This document shows, one piece after another, positions 43,392-53,722 of a DNA stretch of 64,000 bases. The stretch covers positions 1,364,001 to 1,428,000 of the forward strand of contig JACGCM010001655.1 of the NCBI GenBank assembly GCA_014058105.1, in the 5' to 3' direction. Position 1 is the stretch's first letter; the number at the start of each line of letters is the position of its first letter. A program made the position numbers and the translations under genes. This DNA comes from Kingdonia uniflora. Lineage: Eukaryota; Streptophyta; Magnoliopsida; Ranunculales; Circaeasteraceae. Under the pieces are notes generated by a model. The model ran no database searches, was not told where the DNA came from, and saw only the letters and a program-made list of their open reading frames with translations.

Positions 43392-43760
43392 TTACCAAGC
43401 TCCCCAGTTACATCTAAAGCAATCCCGATGGTTCGATTCCCTACGCAAGATTATCTCCCCATTTACTGCCCTTAGATCCTCTTCCACGATCTTATCACAT
43501 GCGAGTTGTTGAATAGTCAGTTCTTGCACCTTGGGATCTAATAGAGACCTACAAAAAATGTTACACCAAACAAAGCGATCATGTTCCAGATGCCTGCCTT
43601 CATCGTCTAGCTCGACAAGATTTAATGGTCATTTTGGAAGTACGGCATCATAAGCCAATTGACCAAGATAGCGCTCACGAAGTTCGGCAACCTTGATCTG
43701 AAAATGACCATCTATGGCATATTGAGCATGTCATGCATACTGAGAATGAGTCCTCACCAT
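43392..43760 (-). pseudogene. antisense ORF-b of E3 (122 codons)
   Basis: It starts MVRTHSQYA, continues FQIKVAELRERYLGQLAYDA, then LVELDDEGRHLEHDRFVWCN, IFCRSLLDPKVQELTIQQLA, VNGEIILRRESNHRDCFRCN and WGAW. Two stops lie early (after QYA and after VLPK). Strong correspondence with E1 ORF-b (KLRERYF..L.YDAVLP) and E2 ORF-b (GCFRYNY at the end) shows a conserved family. The C-terminal CFRCNW is Cys-rich. Function is unknown. Confidence 0.6.
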
Positions 43761-43832
43761 GGTTAGTCACACTACCACCAGAACACGATTATCCCTATAG
43801 AAGATACAAATCATACTAGCCGCGATTCCTAA

Positions 43833-43840
43833 TTTTATAG
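43833..43840 (-). promoter_or_regulatory. TATA box of E3 ORF-b
   Basis: TATAAAAT on the minus strand, 80 bp upstream of the ATG at 43760. Confidence 0.55.
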
Positions 43841-44615
43841 CCACCAGAAAGATTTGTGCAGATATTACCCCACTGATTCAGAAGATGAGTATATTATTCC
43901 AGCAATATTCTCAGAATGACAAAAGTTCAATATTTATTACTAAAATATTATGGCAGCTCTTTGTTTCCATATTATAACATATCTCCTCATATTTTATATA
44001 GACACATATCAAAATGGCAATAAATAAGATGACAGCCAATCCAGCAGTCGCACACACAACTACACATCAACCCTGCCTCATAGTTTGCATAAATCTGCCT
44101 TCTAGTTTGCATAAATAGCTCCACCTCCTCAATATCGGTATTTCCAACAAGTCGTTCCTCTCAATCACATTCTTGACCTCCTCTAAATTTTACCTCAACT
44201 ATCATTACCATTTTCCCTTCATACCCATGATACCAAAACATCTATGTTACCAATGTCTATGTTACAAACAGAAAGTAAAAATAACAAGCTCGAGACAAAG
44301 TATCCTCATAATAGAATATAAATATTTCATTCATTCTGAAATTTTCTTTTGCAAAATACTTTACAAAAGAGTACAGAGATTTTATAGATTACTTCAATTT
44401 ACATCAAGTATCAGCTCGACATTTTTCTTGTTACGAAGAGTCAACAGAAGAGGCAGAATCCAAACTTTGATCCCATCCTGCAAGACTCAAGGAAGTTAGA
44501 ACCAGACATCACAGATGAAAGATCTTCTTTATTGCCAAAGAGTTATCGTCTATGGAAGAAAATGATCATCTATATCCTCATCACCTCCTTGCATGCTAGA
44601 AATAGATGAAAGACC
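43841..44615. other. spacer between ORF-a and ORF-b of E3
   Basis: AT-rich, with no supportable gene on either strand. A short repeat (tagtttgcataaat, twice near 44080-44120) is visible. Confidence 0.45.
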
Positions 44616-45066
44616 TCATTTCTTCAACAAGACCCACTCATTAGCAAGGTATCGATGATATTCCCTCGGCCGAACACCTGTCGCTTCATCTTCAGTTATA
44701 ACAGCTTCCTCCACCCGCAACCGAAGACCGCTATGACATTTTACCTTAGATGTCAACAAGTAATGGAAATGTACCATTTGGAAGTGGTTATGTCGCTTCA
44801 TCTTCAGTTATAACAGCTTCCTCCACCCGCAACCGAAGACCGCTATGACATTTTACCTTAGATGTCAACAAGTAATGGAAATGTACCATTTGGAAGTGGT
44901 TATCCCCTGCCTTCTTCACTTCTTCATATGACATATGATGAAAAGTGGGAGAAATAGGAATTGGAGTAGGAAGATGCAGCGGCTGGTAACCGAAGTACCT
45001 GATCCATAATTTCTCCATCTTCCTTCGAATCCTAGACTTTCGGGCCCGAGTCCTAGTCGTCACCAT
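44616..45066 (-). pseudogene. antisense ORF-a of E3
   Basis: It starts MVTTRTRARKSRIRRKMEKL (strongly basic), then WIRYFGYQPLHLPTPIPISP, MSYEEVKKAGDNHFQMVHFH and YLLTSKVKCHSGLRLRVEEA, then ITEDEAT. A 112-bp exact tandem duplication (44680-44903) then shifts the frame; the original end, VRPREYHRYLANEWVLLKK, is still readable at 44616-44690. Ignoring the duplication, the length is close to that of E1 ORF-a (112 aa). The shared PTPIP, the acidic or polar stretch and FHYLL confirm the family. Confidence 0.62.
44680..44903. repeat. 112-bp tandem duplication in E3 ORF-a
   Basis: The segment starting tcgcttcatcttcagttata occurs at 44681 and again at 44793, identical through gaagtggttat. A length of 112 is not a multiple of three, so it breaks the frame. 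The identity suggests a recent event. Confidence 0.92.
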
Positions 45067-45137
45067 TTTTACCGCAGTAAAGAAGGAAGGCAGAAATCAG
45101 AGAGGAAGGTTTACTCCTACCACTCAACTCAGAGTAC

Positions 45138-45145
45138 CTTTTATA
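45138..45145 (-). promoter_or_regulatory. TATA box of E3 ORF-a
   Basis: TATAAAAG on the minus strand, about 75 bp upstream of the ATG at 45066. Confidence 0.6.
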
Positions 45146-45361
45146 CTCGGATCACCATTCAAAGCAGACCCTCTAAATTCCCAACTTCAAAAAGATTCCC
45201 CATGCAATAACATTTGACTACAATTATTAGTTCTAGGAAGCCCAACGGACACCAACAAACTTCATGAATATATATTAGAAATTAATCTCAGATATTAACT
45301 TTAGCATTTAATGATACTTCTCAACCAATACCACTCGCCTACAATGCTTCTCATACTATTG

Positions 45362-45377
45362 ACTGAGAGGGGGCGAT
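45362..45377 (+). other. E3 polypurine tract
   Basis: ACTGAGAGGGGGCGAT directly before the LTR start TGTAGTGG. It shares GAGAGGGGGCGAT with E1. Confidence 0.85.
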
Positions 45378-46132
45378 TGTAGTGGCTTATTCCATATCTC
45401 AAGCTCATGCCTCATCTTCAAACTATATACAAACTTTTGACTTTAACAATAGTGTCGTGGCACAATAAGAAATAAGACGGCAACATCAGGAAATATATAC
45501 GACACAAGTTTCTCAACCAACACCACTCATCCATGAGGACACTCATGTTATTGGCTGAGAGCCGTCTTGTAATAGCTTATTTTGTATCTCGGACTCAAGC
45601 TTCGTCCTTAATTTCATCAGCATACAGGAAGTACTACTAAAGACATGGCCAACTTTCTTCAGCTTGAGACATCACTTTCGACCTCTACTCCAACAGTTCG
45701 ATCTGTGCAAAGTGTACAGTCACAATATAGTCGTTGTACAGCAGTAAAAATTGGAACATTACATAATCTGGTCAAATAATATTTTACACATACTTTGTAA
45801 CGTCTATCATTAAGGGACTTTATGGTCGTCAAATGGTCATATTGGAGAACCTATAAAGAAACTTGGAAAACTACAGATGAAGGACAGAATATTCAATGCA
45901 AAAAAGTCCTTACTTCGTTATCTTACATTCTCAGAATACTAATTGCAATAGATTAGAAATCTCAATAAGATCACCATCACTTTCTCAAATCCTCAAGAGA
46001 GGTCATGGTCTTTAACCAATTCAAAGGTTTTCTATGCTAAACAATCTTGTTATTTGTTATCTATTGTGCTTGAACGTTATGAGTATATCTAGTGTAAAGG
46101 CTAAGTTCGAATCCCAGAATTATGCTATTATA
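45378..46132 (+). repeat. E3 3' LTR
   Basis: 755-bp direct repeat of 22093-22849 with scattered differences. It ends GCTATTATA (the E3 5' LTR has GCTATTACA), followed by GTTGA and the resumed E2 ORF-c. Confidence 0.92.
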
Positions 46133-47428
46133 GTTGACGACCTCACTCGCAAGATCGGGGAGAAGGATGCCAAAATTAGTAAGAGGCAAAAAGATCTCGC
46201 AGAGACGAATGAAGAGACAATAAAGCTTAAAAGCCAGAATGATGCGCTGGTAGTAAAGAGTACAGAGGCGGACATGGCTCGATACAGTACCCAAGCGTTG
46301 GAAATGTCAGAGAAAGAGTTATGCCATTTTTTAGCTAGTCTGAAGGACCAAATCATCAGTAAAATGAATGAACAAGAGCAGACTCGAGCTGATTTTGTGC
46401 ATACTAGGAGCGAACTTGAACGATTGAAGAATAAAATGATTGAGAAAGATAACGAGCTGAAGAGAGCTTGGGATAACCTATATAACTCTAAAATTACGGT
46501 TGAGCAGTTGACTACAGTTTTACCTGCTAAAGATATAGAGTTCTGGTAGGTACAAAGAAAATGTGATGAGTTGAATGAGAGGGTGGCACAATTGAAGACC
46601 GATTTGGCTCAGGCCAATTCGCGTGTTAAAAATGTTGAAGCTGGAGAGCGCTCGAGGAAGAATAAAGGTAATATCAGGGTCTCCATTATTTAAGGGGATG
46701 TGGTTAGCCTATCAACTCGAATTAGAGAGTTGGAGGGAGATATAGCTCGTATTCAAACTTATGTACAAAAAGGAAGTGAGAAGTTAAGGGAGTGCCAACG
46801 TAAGTTGGATGTTGCTCATGTCAAGAAATAGGTGTTAAAGCAGGTGATTAGAGGTAAGGATATCTTAATTAGGAAAAAGGATGAATTGCTAAAGGAATTT
46901 CCTACCAGGGAAGGTATAGGCAGAGAGCTTGAGGAACATCGTGCCCAGGTAGCAAAATTGAGGACGATGAACCAGGCAGAATCAGATAAAGCAGATGAGA
47001 AGGCGAGGGAGCATATAAATCTTATGTCCCTCGCAGATAGTCGCATAAAATGGCATGATGTACTATACAAGAAGTTGCAAGAACGCCTTTAAAAAGTAAG
47101 TGAATTTTGTAGTTATGTCTGAAGTATCACGTTCAGAGATACTAATGGTTGATATTGCTTATTTTTTTAGAAGGTGAGAAGGCTTGAGTTAGAGAAAGAT
47201 ACCTTGTACGATTTTTTGTCGAATAGATGATATATTTGTAGAGCTGATGTAGATCGAAGAAACTGTATGAACTCCATAGAAATGGAGTTAGGTTCTTGAC
47301 CTTCTAAATTAGAAGAGCAAGGCAGGATTATTGTAGCAGCGCGAGCTTAAGATTTTATAGTTGATCGTCCTCCTATTGTAGGGGAAAGCGTAGCTGACCT
47401 CCCATCAGCAGAGAAGATTCCTTTGTAG
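46133..47428 (+). pseudogene. antisense ORF-c of E2, 3' part (coiled coil)
   Basis: Directly after the E3 LTR the frame resumes DDLTRKIGEKDAKISKRQKD and runs as a long coiled coil to about 47092. Recognisable pieces include NDALVVKSTEADMARYSTQA, ERLKNKMIEKDNELKRAWDN, VAQLKTDLAQANSRVKNVEA and EGIGRELEEHRAQVAKLRTM. Three or four stops interrupt it (about 46546, 46693 and 46830). A further exon starts after a TTTTTTAG acceptor near 47170 and ends about 47428 (PSAEKIPL). The heptad-like Leu/Lys/Glu pattern suggests a rod-like multimerising protein. The pattern is like the coiled-coil tails of plant 'putative gypsy type transposon' proteins. Confidence 0.65.
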
Positions 47429-47439
47429 TGAATGTATAT

Positions 47440-48150
47440 GTAACATATAAAAGTATTTATCGCAGATATATTGAGAGATGAAAGCTAGCTTTACCTTTGC
47501 TTTATCTTAAGCCTAGTAGAGTTCTTTAATTGAAAACCAGTATTACCTTCGTTTTAATTGCAGAGTATGTATATTGTTTGATTGAAAGTTAATTTTACCT
47601 TTTCTTTAATCGGTATAAATGTCGCAGCCATATTGAGAAATGAAAGGTAGTTTGACTTTTGCTTTATCTTATGTCTGGCAGAGTTCCTTGATTGAAAACA
47701 AGTATTACCTTCGTTTTAATCGTAGAGTATGTATAGAGTACGGTTTGAAAGTGAGTTTTACCTTTGCTTTAACTGGAATAAATGTTACAGCCATCTTGAG
47801 ATATGAAAGATAGTTTAACCTTTGCTTTATCTTATGTCTAGTAGAGTTCCTTGATTAAAAACTAGTATTACCTTCGTTTTAATCGCAGAGTATGTATAGA
47901 GTATGGTTTAAAAGCTAGTTTTACCTTTGCTTTAACCGAAATAATTGTCGTAGCCATATTGAGAGATAAAAGCTAGTTTTATATTTGCTTTATTTTATAT
48001 CTGGTAGAGTTCTTTGATTAAAAACTAGTATTACCTTCATTTTAATTATAAAGTGTGATTAAAAACTAGTTTTACTTTTGCTTTAACTTGAATAGAGGTC
48101 GATTGAAAACTAGTATTACCTTTGCTTTAATCTATGTATTGTCTGCGTAA
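47440..48150. repeat. E2 tandem array, about 163-bp period
   Basis: The landmark gctttatctt occurs at 47499, 47661, 47824 and (as gctttatttt) 47987, a spacing of 162-163 bp. Each unit contains related sub-motifs such as ttttacctttgctttaa and ttaccttcgttttaat, so it has an internal shorter repeat. There are about four diverged copies, lying between the antisense cassette and the pol end. Confidence 0.88.
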
Positions 48151-48278
48151 GTAGAAAGTTGTGTGGGAATTTTTTTTAAAGTTTTTATTAGATAGAATAG
48201 AATATACATTGTATGGAGATGAAAATCTCACTTTTGGAATTGAAAGAACAAGAATTTTGAAGTACAGTAGTGAGGGAC

Positions 48279-49500
48279 TTAACGATAGTACCGTTTTAGT
48301 CGCCTAGTGTTCCATAGAGTTGGGATTCGAACTCCTTGCTCAGTCATGAGATGTTCTGATCCCAAGCCAGTTAGACCAGTGATTAGGAATGGACCCTCCC
48401 AATTGTCTACCAATTTCTCAGCATGAGCCTCATTTTAGTTTTAAGGGATTTCACTGAGGACGAGATCGTCGATTTGGAAAGTATAGCTTTGGACTCTTTT
48501 GTTGTACGAACTGGCCAGTATATGGTGATATCAACCTAGGTTGGCAATAGCACGTTCCCTAGTCTCATCAACCCAATTCATGTTGCAGGCCAATTCAAAC
48601 TTAAATTCTTCGTCGGTAAGCTCGTAATCTTTGACTGGATAATGGTATTCTATTGGAATGGCGGATTTTGTGCCATAGATGATGAGGCATAGGGTACAAC
48701 TGGTTGATTGACATGGAGTGGTACGGTATGACCATGAGACGTAAAGAAGCTCTCAGATCTAGTTTACTTTTTTCTGTGAGTGAAAACTTTTCTTGAGTCC
48801 ATCCACGATGGTTTTATTGGTGATTTCGGCTTGGCCATTACCATAAGGTAGTAGGGATTGAATGGTGAGTGGATGATGTTGTGTTTGTTGAGGAAAGCCA
48901 AAAAAATTTCTTCAACGAATTGTGGCCCATTATCGATACGAATGAGGTGGGGGCATCTAAATCGAGTAATGATCTGTTCCCAGATAAAAAAAAATGGCAT
49001 CTTCTTCTCTAGTTTGACAGAGTGGAACTGCATCTATCCATTTCGTAAAATAATCTATAGCCATGAGTAGGTATCGTATGCTACCTGGAGTATTAGGAAA
49101 TTCCTCGATGAGATTCAGTACCCACCGCTTGAATGGACAGAATACATTACTTGTATGTAGTTCGGGTGCAGGGGCGCGAATTATGTGTCTATGTCGCTGA
49201 CATGTATCGTATTTGCGTGAGTACTCTTCTATTTGCTTGTGCATTCCTAGCCAGAATACTTCTTGTGTAATGGCTTTGTTAGCGAGTGATCGACCTGCAG
49301 TATAGGAGCTGCAAGTTCCTTCATGTAAATCTTCAAGCAACTTGTATACTTTCTTCCTAGAGAGGCACTTGAGATAAGTCCCCGTGACTGAACGACGATT
49401 CCAAAAACCATTTTGAACAGTATAACGCTTCAAATTTTTTATTAACTGTCTGCGCTCTTTCGAATCTATTGGAAGGGGCCCGTCGCATTCGTTTTCTGGG
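48279..49500 (-). pseudogene. E2 integrase
   Basis: The upstream part is open within a 267-codon frame (49760-48957). The zinc finger has CLSRKKVYKLLEDLHEGTCS and KYDTCQRHRH, so the first His is replaced by Arg. The core reads PFKRWVLNLIEEF, where Asn stands at the first catalytic Asp position, followed by AIDYFTKWIDAVPLCQ. After a shift at about 48957 the rest follows: NGPQFVEEIFLAFLNKHNII, GNGQAEITNKTIVDGL, then YRTTPCQSTS and NLG.YHHILASSYNKRVQSY. It ends LWNTRRLKRYYR with TAA at 48281-48279. Loss of the catalytic Asp predicts inactivity. Confidence 0.85.
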
Positions 49501-50520
49501 CCAAGGTAGGTAATAAAGGGCTTTTGCCAATCATTGTCTTCATCTTCATCGCCCCCAGTATTGATCGTGCATACAAAATGTTGATAAATGTTGGGGGTTG
49601 ATATCACTTTGATCTGGAGATATCTAGCTTCTCCACCCAAGACCCCGGCTAGATAAGCCCAAGAATCGGCATGTCTATTTTTACCACGAAGAAGATAATC
49701 GTGAGTTACTTTTGTAAGCTGACTCATCCTATCTGCAATGAGGGCTCCATATGCGATCATTTTTCCATTCTTCTTGTATTGCTAAGAGTAATGGTAGACG
49801 ATGAGTAGAGAGTCTGTGTAGACTAAGAGCTCTGGGAAACTGAGCTCAAGTATGTGGTCGAGTCTATGAATGAGAGCTTCGTATTCGGTGACAATGTTGG
49901 AGGCTTCTAAATATAAGCGGATTGATTTCTCGATTCTGTCATTGGAAGGGGTAATTAATACGATTTCAATTCCTAACCCTGCAGATCCTGCTGAGCCATC
50001 TGTAAAAAGTCTCTACCCTTTCCTTGTAACCCATTCAGCTCGCTCATCAAATTCTTTGGTGGGTGGATCTTCTGCAATTTCTTCTACAAGGTTAGGATCG
50101 TGTTCCTCCAACTTAGGATCTTCCACTGGAAAATTCGAGAGAAAATCGGCAATAGCCTGACCCTTTTCTGAATGTCGTTATTCAAACTAACTAACCATTG
50201 TTACACTCTCCTATATTTCTCCTTCTTGGAAAAAACTTCCCAGAGGGGGTAGTTTGTCATGACTTTGACTGAGTGAGCTTGAAAGTAGTGCTTAAGTTTT
50301 TGTAAAGTGTTAAAAGGAGTTAGGGAGTCTCTCGATTTTAGAATACCTCGTTTTTACTAGAGTGGGGGTTTTGCTGATAAAGTAGACTAGTTTCTCAATC
50401 GTTCCTTCAAGTCGAATGAGAATCGAGCTGATAGATGTATCTGTAACTGCCAGGTAGATGATCATTTCTTTATTATTATTTACTGGAGTCCTCATGATGG
50501 GAGACTTCCCCAAATAGGTT
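49501..50520 (-). pseudogene. E2 RNase H and second RNase H-like domain
   Basis: Minus strand: NKEMIIYLAVTDTSISSILI, LVYFISKTPTLVKTRYSKIE, then a damaged stretch, ADFLSNFPVEDPKLEEHDPN and ERAEWVTRKG. The second domain follows: RLFTDGSAGSAGLGIEIVLI, LYLEASNIVTEYEALIHRLD, LLVYTDSLLIVYHY, KNRHADSWAYLAGVLGGEAR. The DGS, EYEAL, TDS and HADS pattern retains the acidic positions. The middle of the first RNase H is shifted. Confidence 0.83.
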
Positions 50521-51460
50521 TTGATATCCTGAAAAGCTAACTCGCATTTTGATGTCCATTAGATCTCTGCATTGGGCTGAACTTTTCCTCGCTTGGTACA
50601 ACCGCGTAATAGTATAAATATTTAGAAACGAATCGATTGATAGCGACAATATTGTCGATAAGTTTTTGTACATCTCTTATTGTCTTTGGATATGGCATGT
50701 TGAGGAAAGCTCGAATTGGATTTGGATCAACCTCAATTCCCATCTTGCAGATCAGATAGCCGAGGAATCGACCTGAATATACTCCGAATTGACACTTATC
50801 AGGATTGAGTCACATCCTGTAAGATCGATGAATGTTAAATATTGTGTTGAGATCTATAATGTGGTTGATTGACTGTATATTCTTACATAAGAGATCATCA
50901 ATGTAGACTTCTGCGATTTTCCCAAGATGTACTTTAAAAATATCAGTCATTAACCGTTGATAAGTCACGCCAGCATTTTTGAGTCTGAAGGGTATGACTT
51001 TGTAGCAATAAAGTCCTCTTTTAGCGAGGAAAGTAGTCTTTTCTAAATCTTCTTCCAAGAGAGGATTTGATTATATCCAGAAGCAGTGTCTATCATAGAT
51101 AGGAGTTCGTGACCTACCGTAGAATTAAGAATTTGATGGATATTGGGAAGAGGGAAACTTTGCTTTGGAGTGTGTTTGTTTAGATCTATGAAATCTACAC
51201 AAACTTGGGCTTTCCATTCTTCTTTGGGACAACGACGATGTTGGATATCCAATCTGGATACTTGACTTCTCGAATGAATCCCACTTTGATAAATTTCACA
51301 ATCTCTATGTTAACTTCATCTTGAAGACAAGGTAATAGTCGTCACTATTTTTGTTTGACCCGTCGTGGCGTTGATGTTGATGGCCAATTAGTGACATGCC
51401 TTGGTCGGATCGATCCCAAGAATCTCTTCAAAAGTTCATGCAAAGACGTCTCGATTCAGT
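50521..51460 (-). pseudogene. E2 reverse transcriptase
   Basis: Minus strand through several shifts: VCVDFIDLNKHTPKQSFPLP, SMIDTASGYNQIL, then TTFLAKRGLYCYKVIPFRLK, NAGVTYQRLMTDIF, and VYIDDLLCKN at about 50890-50915, followed by thumb sequence (CQFGVYSGRFLGYLI). The leader (DALIQFFRLNRDVFA) is at about 51470-51510. The polymerase motifs remain but no frame spans the domain. Confidence 0.85.
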
Positions 51461-51679
51461 CGAAAGAATTGAATGAGAGCATCATTATCGCGCTGGACCA
51501 TCTATATACCGATAAAAGTACCTCTGCTAGGTCTATCAATATTGATATATTTTGTAGGCTCTTCGGTTGAAAGGTGATCAGCTTTCTGTAATTGCTATGC
51601 AGCGTATTTGTCTGAGGTATCTAGAAAGGCAGAGATGGTATTCTCGTAAGCTCGAGAAAGCTTTTGACTACCTTTGATT

Positions 51680-52020
51680 TCTTAAATACTATCATTGTAT
51701 TTGAAGTGGAGTACTTGATGATAGGTAAAAGTGATTACTTTCATGTTGTGAATCCAGCAACAACCCACAATCTTGAGATAACGAGATTTGACATTGATGA
51801 CTTAGAAGACGATATCAATTGTGGCTGGCCCTGCGGTAATAGGTAAGATGATCTTGCCGACTCACTCTTCTTTAGAACCATTAAATCTATTGATATCGGT
51901 ATCGCTTTGAATAACTTGATCAGCCAATCCCATCTGGTCGATTTTACTCTGAAAGAGAATCTCAATACCGCTTCCAGTATCGATCATCATTGTATGCATG
52001 ACAAACTTTTCATCTTGGGC
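51680..52020 (-). pseudogene. E2 aspartic protease
   Basis: The minus strand reads MHTMMIDTGSGIEILFQSKI, DQMGLADQVIQSDTDINRFN, then PITAGPATIDIVF and a NVKSRYLKIVG segment. The DTG triad is intact with GSGI after it. Two stops (after KEE and after IVF) interrupt the rest. The protein closely follows the E3 protease (DQMGLADKV). Confidence 0.8.
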
Positions 52021-52610
52021 ATTATGACTAATGTATCATGATGTGGAAATTTTACATGACTAATGTCACAATCTTCGAATGAGATCCCAAATCGGCGATT
52101 GCTCGACTTAGGTAGAAGCTTGGCTTATTTATCTTGAGGTGTGAAATCGCAGCATTCTGATAGTCTCCTGCATTTGAATCTGTAAGAGTTATTAATCTGA
52201 TGAATTTTGATCATGTTTCCATGGTACATATGGTAGAGATGTTTCTCCTCTACTTGATCGTCGACCTAGACTACTTTGAGCTGCTTCTTATAGCTGCCAT
52301 CTTGTATAATTCCAGGTCGAATATGTATTCGTACATCCATCCCGCCTTAAAAATGAATTCCAGCAACCTCTGTAAATCATAGCAGCTATTAGTAGAATGA
52401 TGATTTAGCTTGTGATGCATGTAGTACGGGCAACTTTCGATTGGCTCCAATGGTTGAAAGGGATGGTATAGCTTGTCTATGGATAGGATTGGGAAAATTG
52501 TGGGGATTCAAACATTCATCACTGGGAGGACCGTTTTAAGTAATGTACCATCTTTCTGAGGATTACGTGTTTCCCTTAGAGCACTTTTCATGACCTGATC
52601 GGTTATAAAC
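52021..52610 (-). pseudogene. E2 gag, C-terminal tail (truncated by E5)
   Basis: Minus strand: HPFQPLEPIESCPYYMHHKL, NHHSTNSCYDLQRLLEFIF, YEYIFDLELYKM, and further down RRFGISFEDCDISHVKFPHH. This corresponds to the His/Cys-rich gag tail and gag-protease linker of E3 and E1. The capsid part is absent because E5 starts at 52611. The last 100 bp before 52610 (KSALRETRNPQKDG) probably correspond to the basic linker. Confidence 0.75.
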
Positions 52611-53710
52611 TGACATCTTAAAAGACCCGCAAGTGTACGGTGTACCGTTAAGTACAAGGGTAAGCGGGGTCGTATCCCTAGAGACTTGTGGTGCGAATTA
52701 TACTTCGAGCTACTAGTTTTATCCAATAACAACGAGTTTGTGTAGGTTTTGAAATAAAAAGAAAAACGAAACAAATTACAATATAAATTGGAGTGAAAAA
52801 CCAAGGCATCGATTCCACTCCACCCTTTGTAACTGTTAGATAGCATAAATAATTAAAGTAAATTAAGAGTTCCCGTATCGCATATCCTTGGTTGGGCATA
52901 TGCAATACATCAAAAGATACAAGAGATTTAGTAATTTGGAACTACCCATAAACCAACTTACTCAACCATGGTCCGGTTGATAAGTATGAATTATGTTCTC
53001 TTATCCATGTTCCTAACCTATCTTGTTATGGTCCAACAAGATGGTTACATAGATTCATTATTCCTCCTAATCCTAGCTATGGTCAAGCATAGGATGAAGG
53101 AATACGAATATACAAAATTACAGGATAAAGAGAAAGTAATTACTCTAACTAAGCAACACAATCTATACTAAGGCTACATTGGGTGGAGCTTCCTCTAGCC
53201 TTGGCTAAGAAAATTAGCTACTCATCCCTTTGATCATTGTCATACTACTATAACTACGATAAAATTAAAAGATAAGAACAAGAGGAAGAATAACTTTTAT
53301 TGCTATGAACTTTGATTTACACTTTCCAAGATGATCCCTCATGGGTGGGATTCCCCTCCTATTTATAGAGTATATGAAGGGTTTCTAAATATCACCATTA
53401 ATATAAAATCCCCTAAACAATGCCTAAAATCATGCATATATATTACAACTCATGAGAATAATATTTATATTTAATTCTCTTCAATGGGCTTCCATGCATG
53501 GGCCATTGGTTGACAACTTCAAATGAAAATTATTGTTGGAGTGCATCACCCTTATTCTTCGTTGAAGACCGGAAAAATGTACGACTTGTTTATCATGTGA
53601 CCGATTACTATAAATACAAACAAAAGCAATATTAGTGTCACATTTATTTAATAAATGACTAGGTAGATATAAATTTAGGAGTTGTACACGTAAATATTAC
53701 GTGTCTATCA
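52611..53710 (-). repeat. Athila-like 3' LTR
   Basis: About 1100 bp. On the minus strand it begins TGATAGACACGTAATATTTA and ends AAGATGTCA. The plus-strand segment gacccgcaagtgtacgg near 52624 is a motif I associate with plant gypsy LTRs of this type. There is a near-palindrome, cacgtaaatattacgtg, at its start. The right partner is outside the window, so the boundary at 52611 is inferred from TG and the junction with E2 gag. Confidence 0.65.
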
Positions 53711-53722
53711 AATACCCCAGAA
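53711..53722 (-). other. Athila polypurine tract
   Basis: The minus strand reads TTCTGGGGTATT directly before TGATAGACACG. Confidence 0.6.

Larger units (their letters stand above)
22093..46132 (+). mobile_element. E3: Tat-like LTR retrotransposon nested in E2
   Basis: The LTRs are 22093-22849 and 45378-46132, with near-matching flanks GTTTA (22088-22092) and GTTGA (46133-46137). The plus-strand order is LTR, primer site, gag, protease, RT, RNase H, integrase, a 45-bp tandem array, a minus-strand antisense cassette, polypurine tract and LTR. E4 is nested in its RNase H. Without E4 it is about 15.2 kb. The host frame of the E2 ORF-c is continuous across the insertion when E3 and one flank copy are left out, which confirms the boundary. 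It has many stops and a deletion in the RT thumb. Confidence 0.92.
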
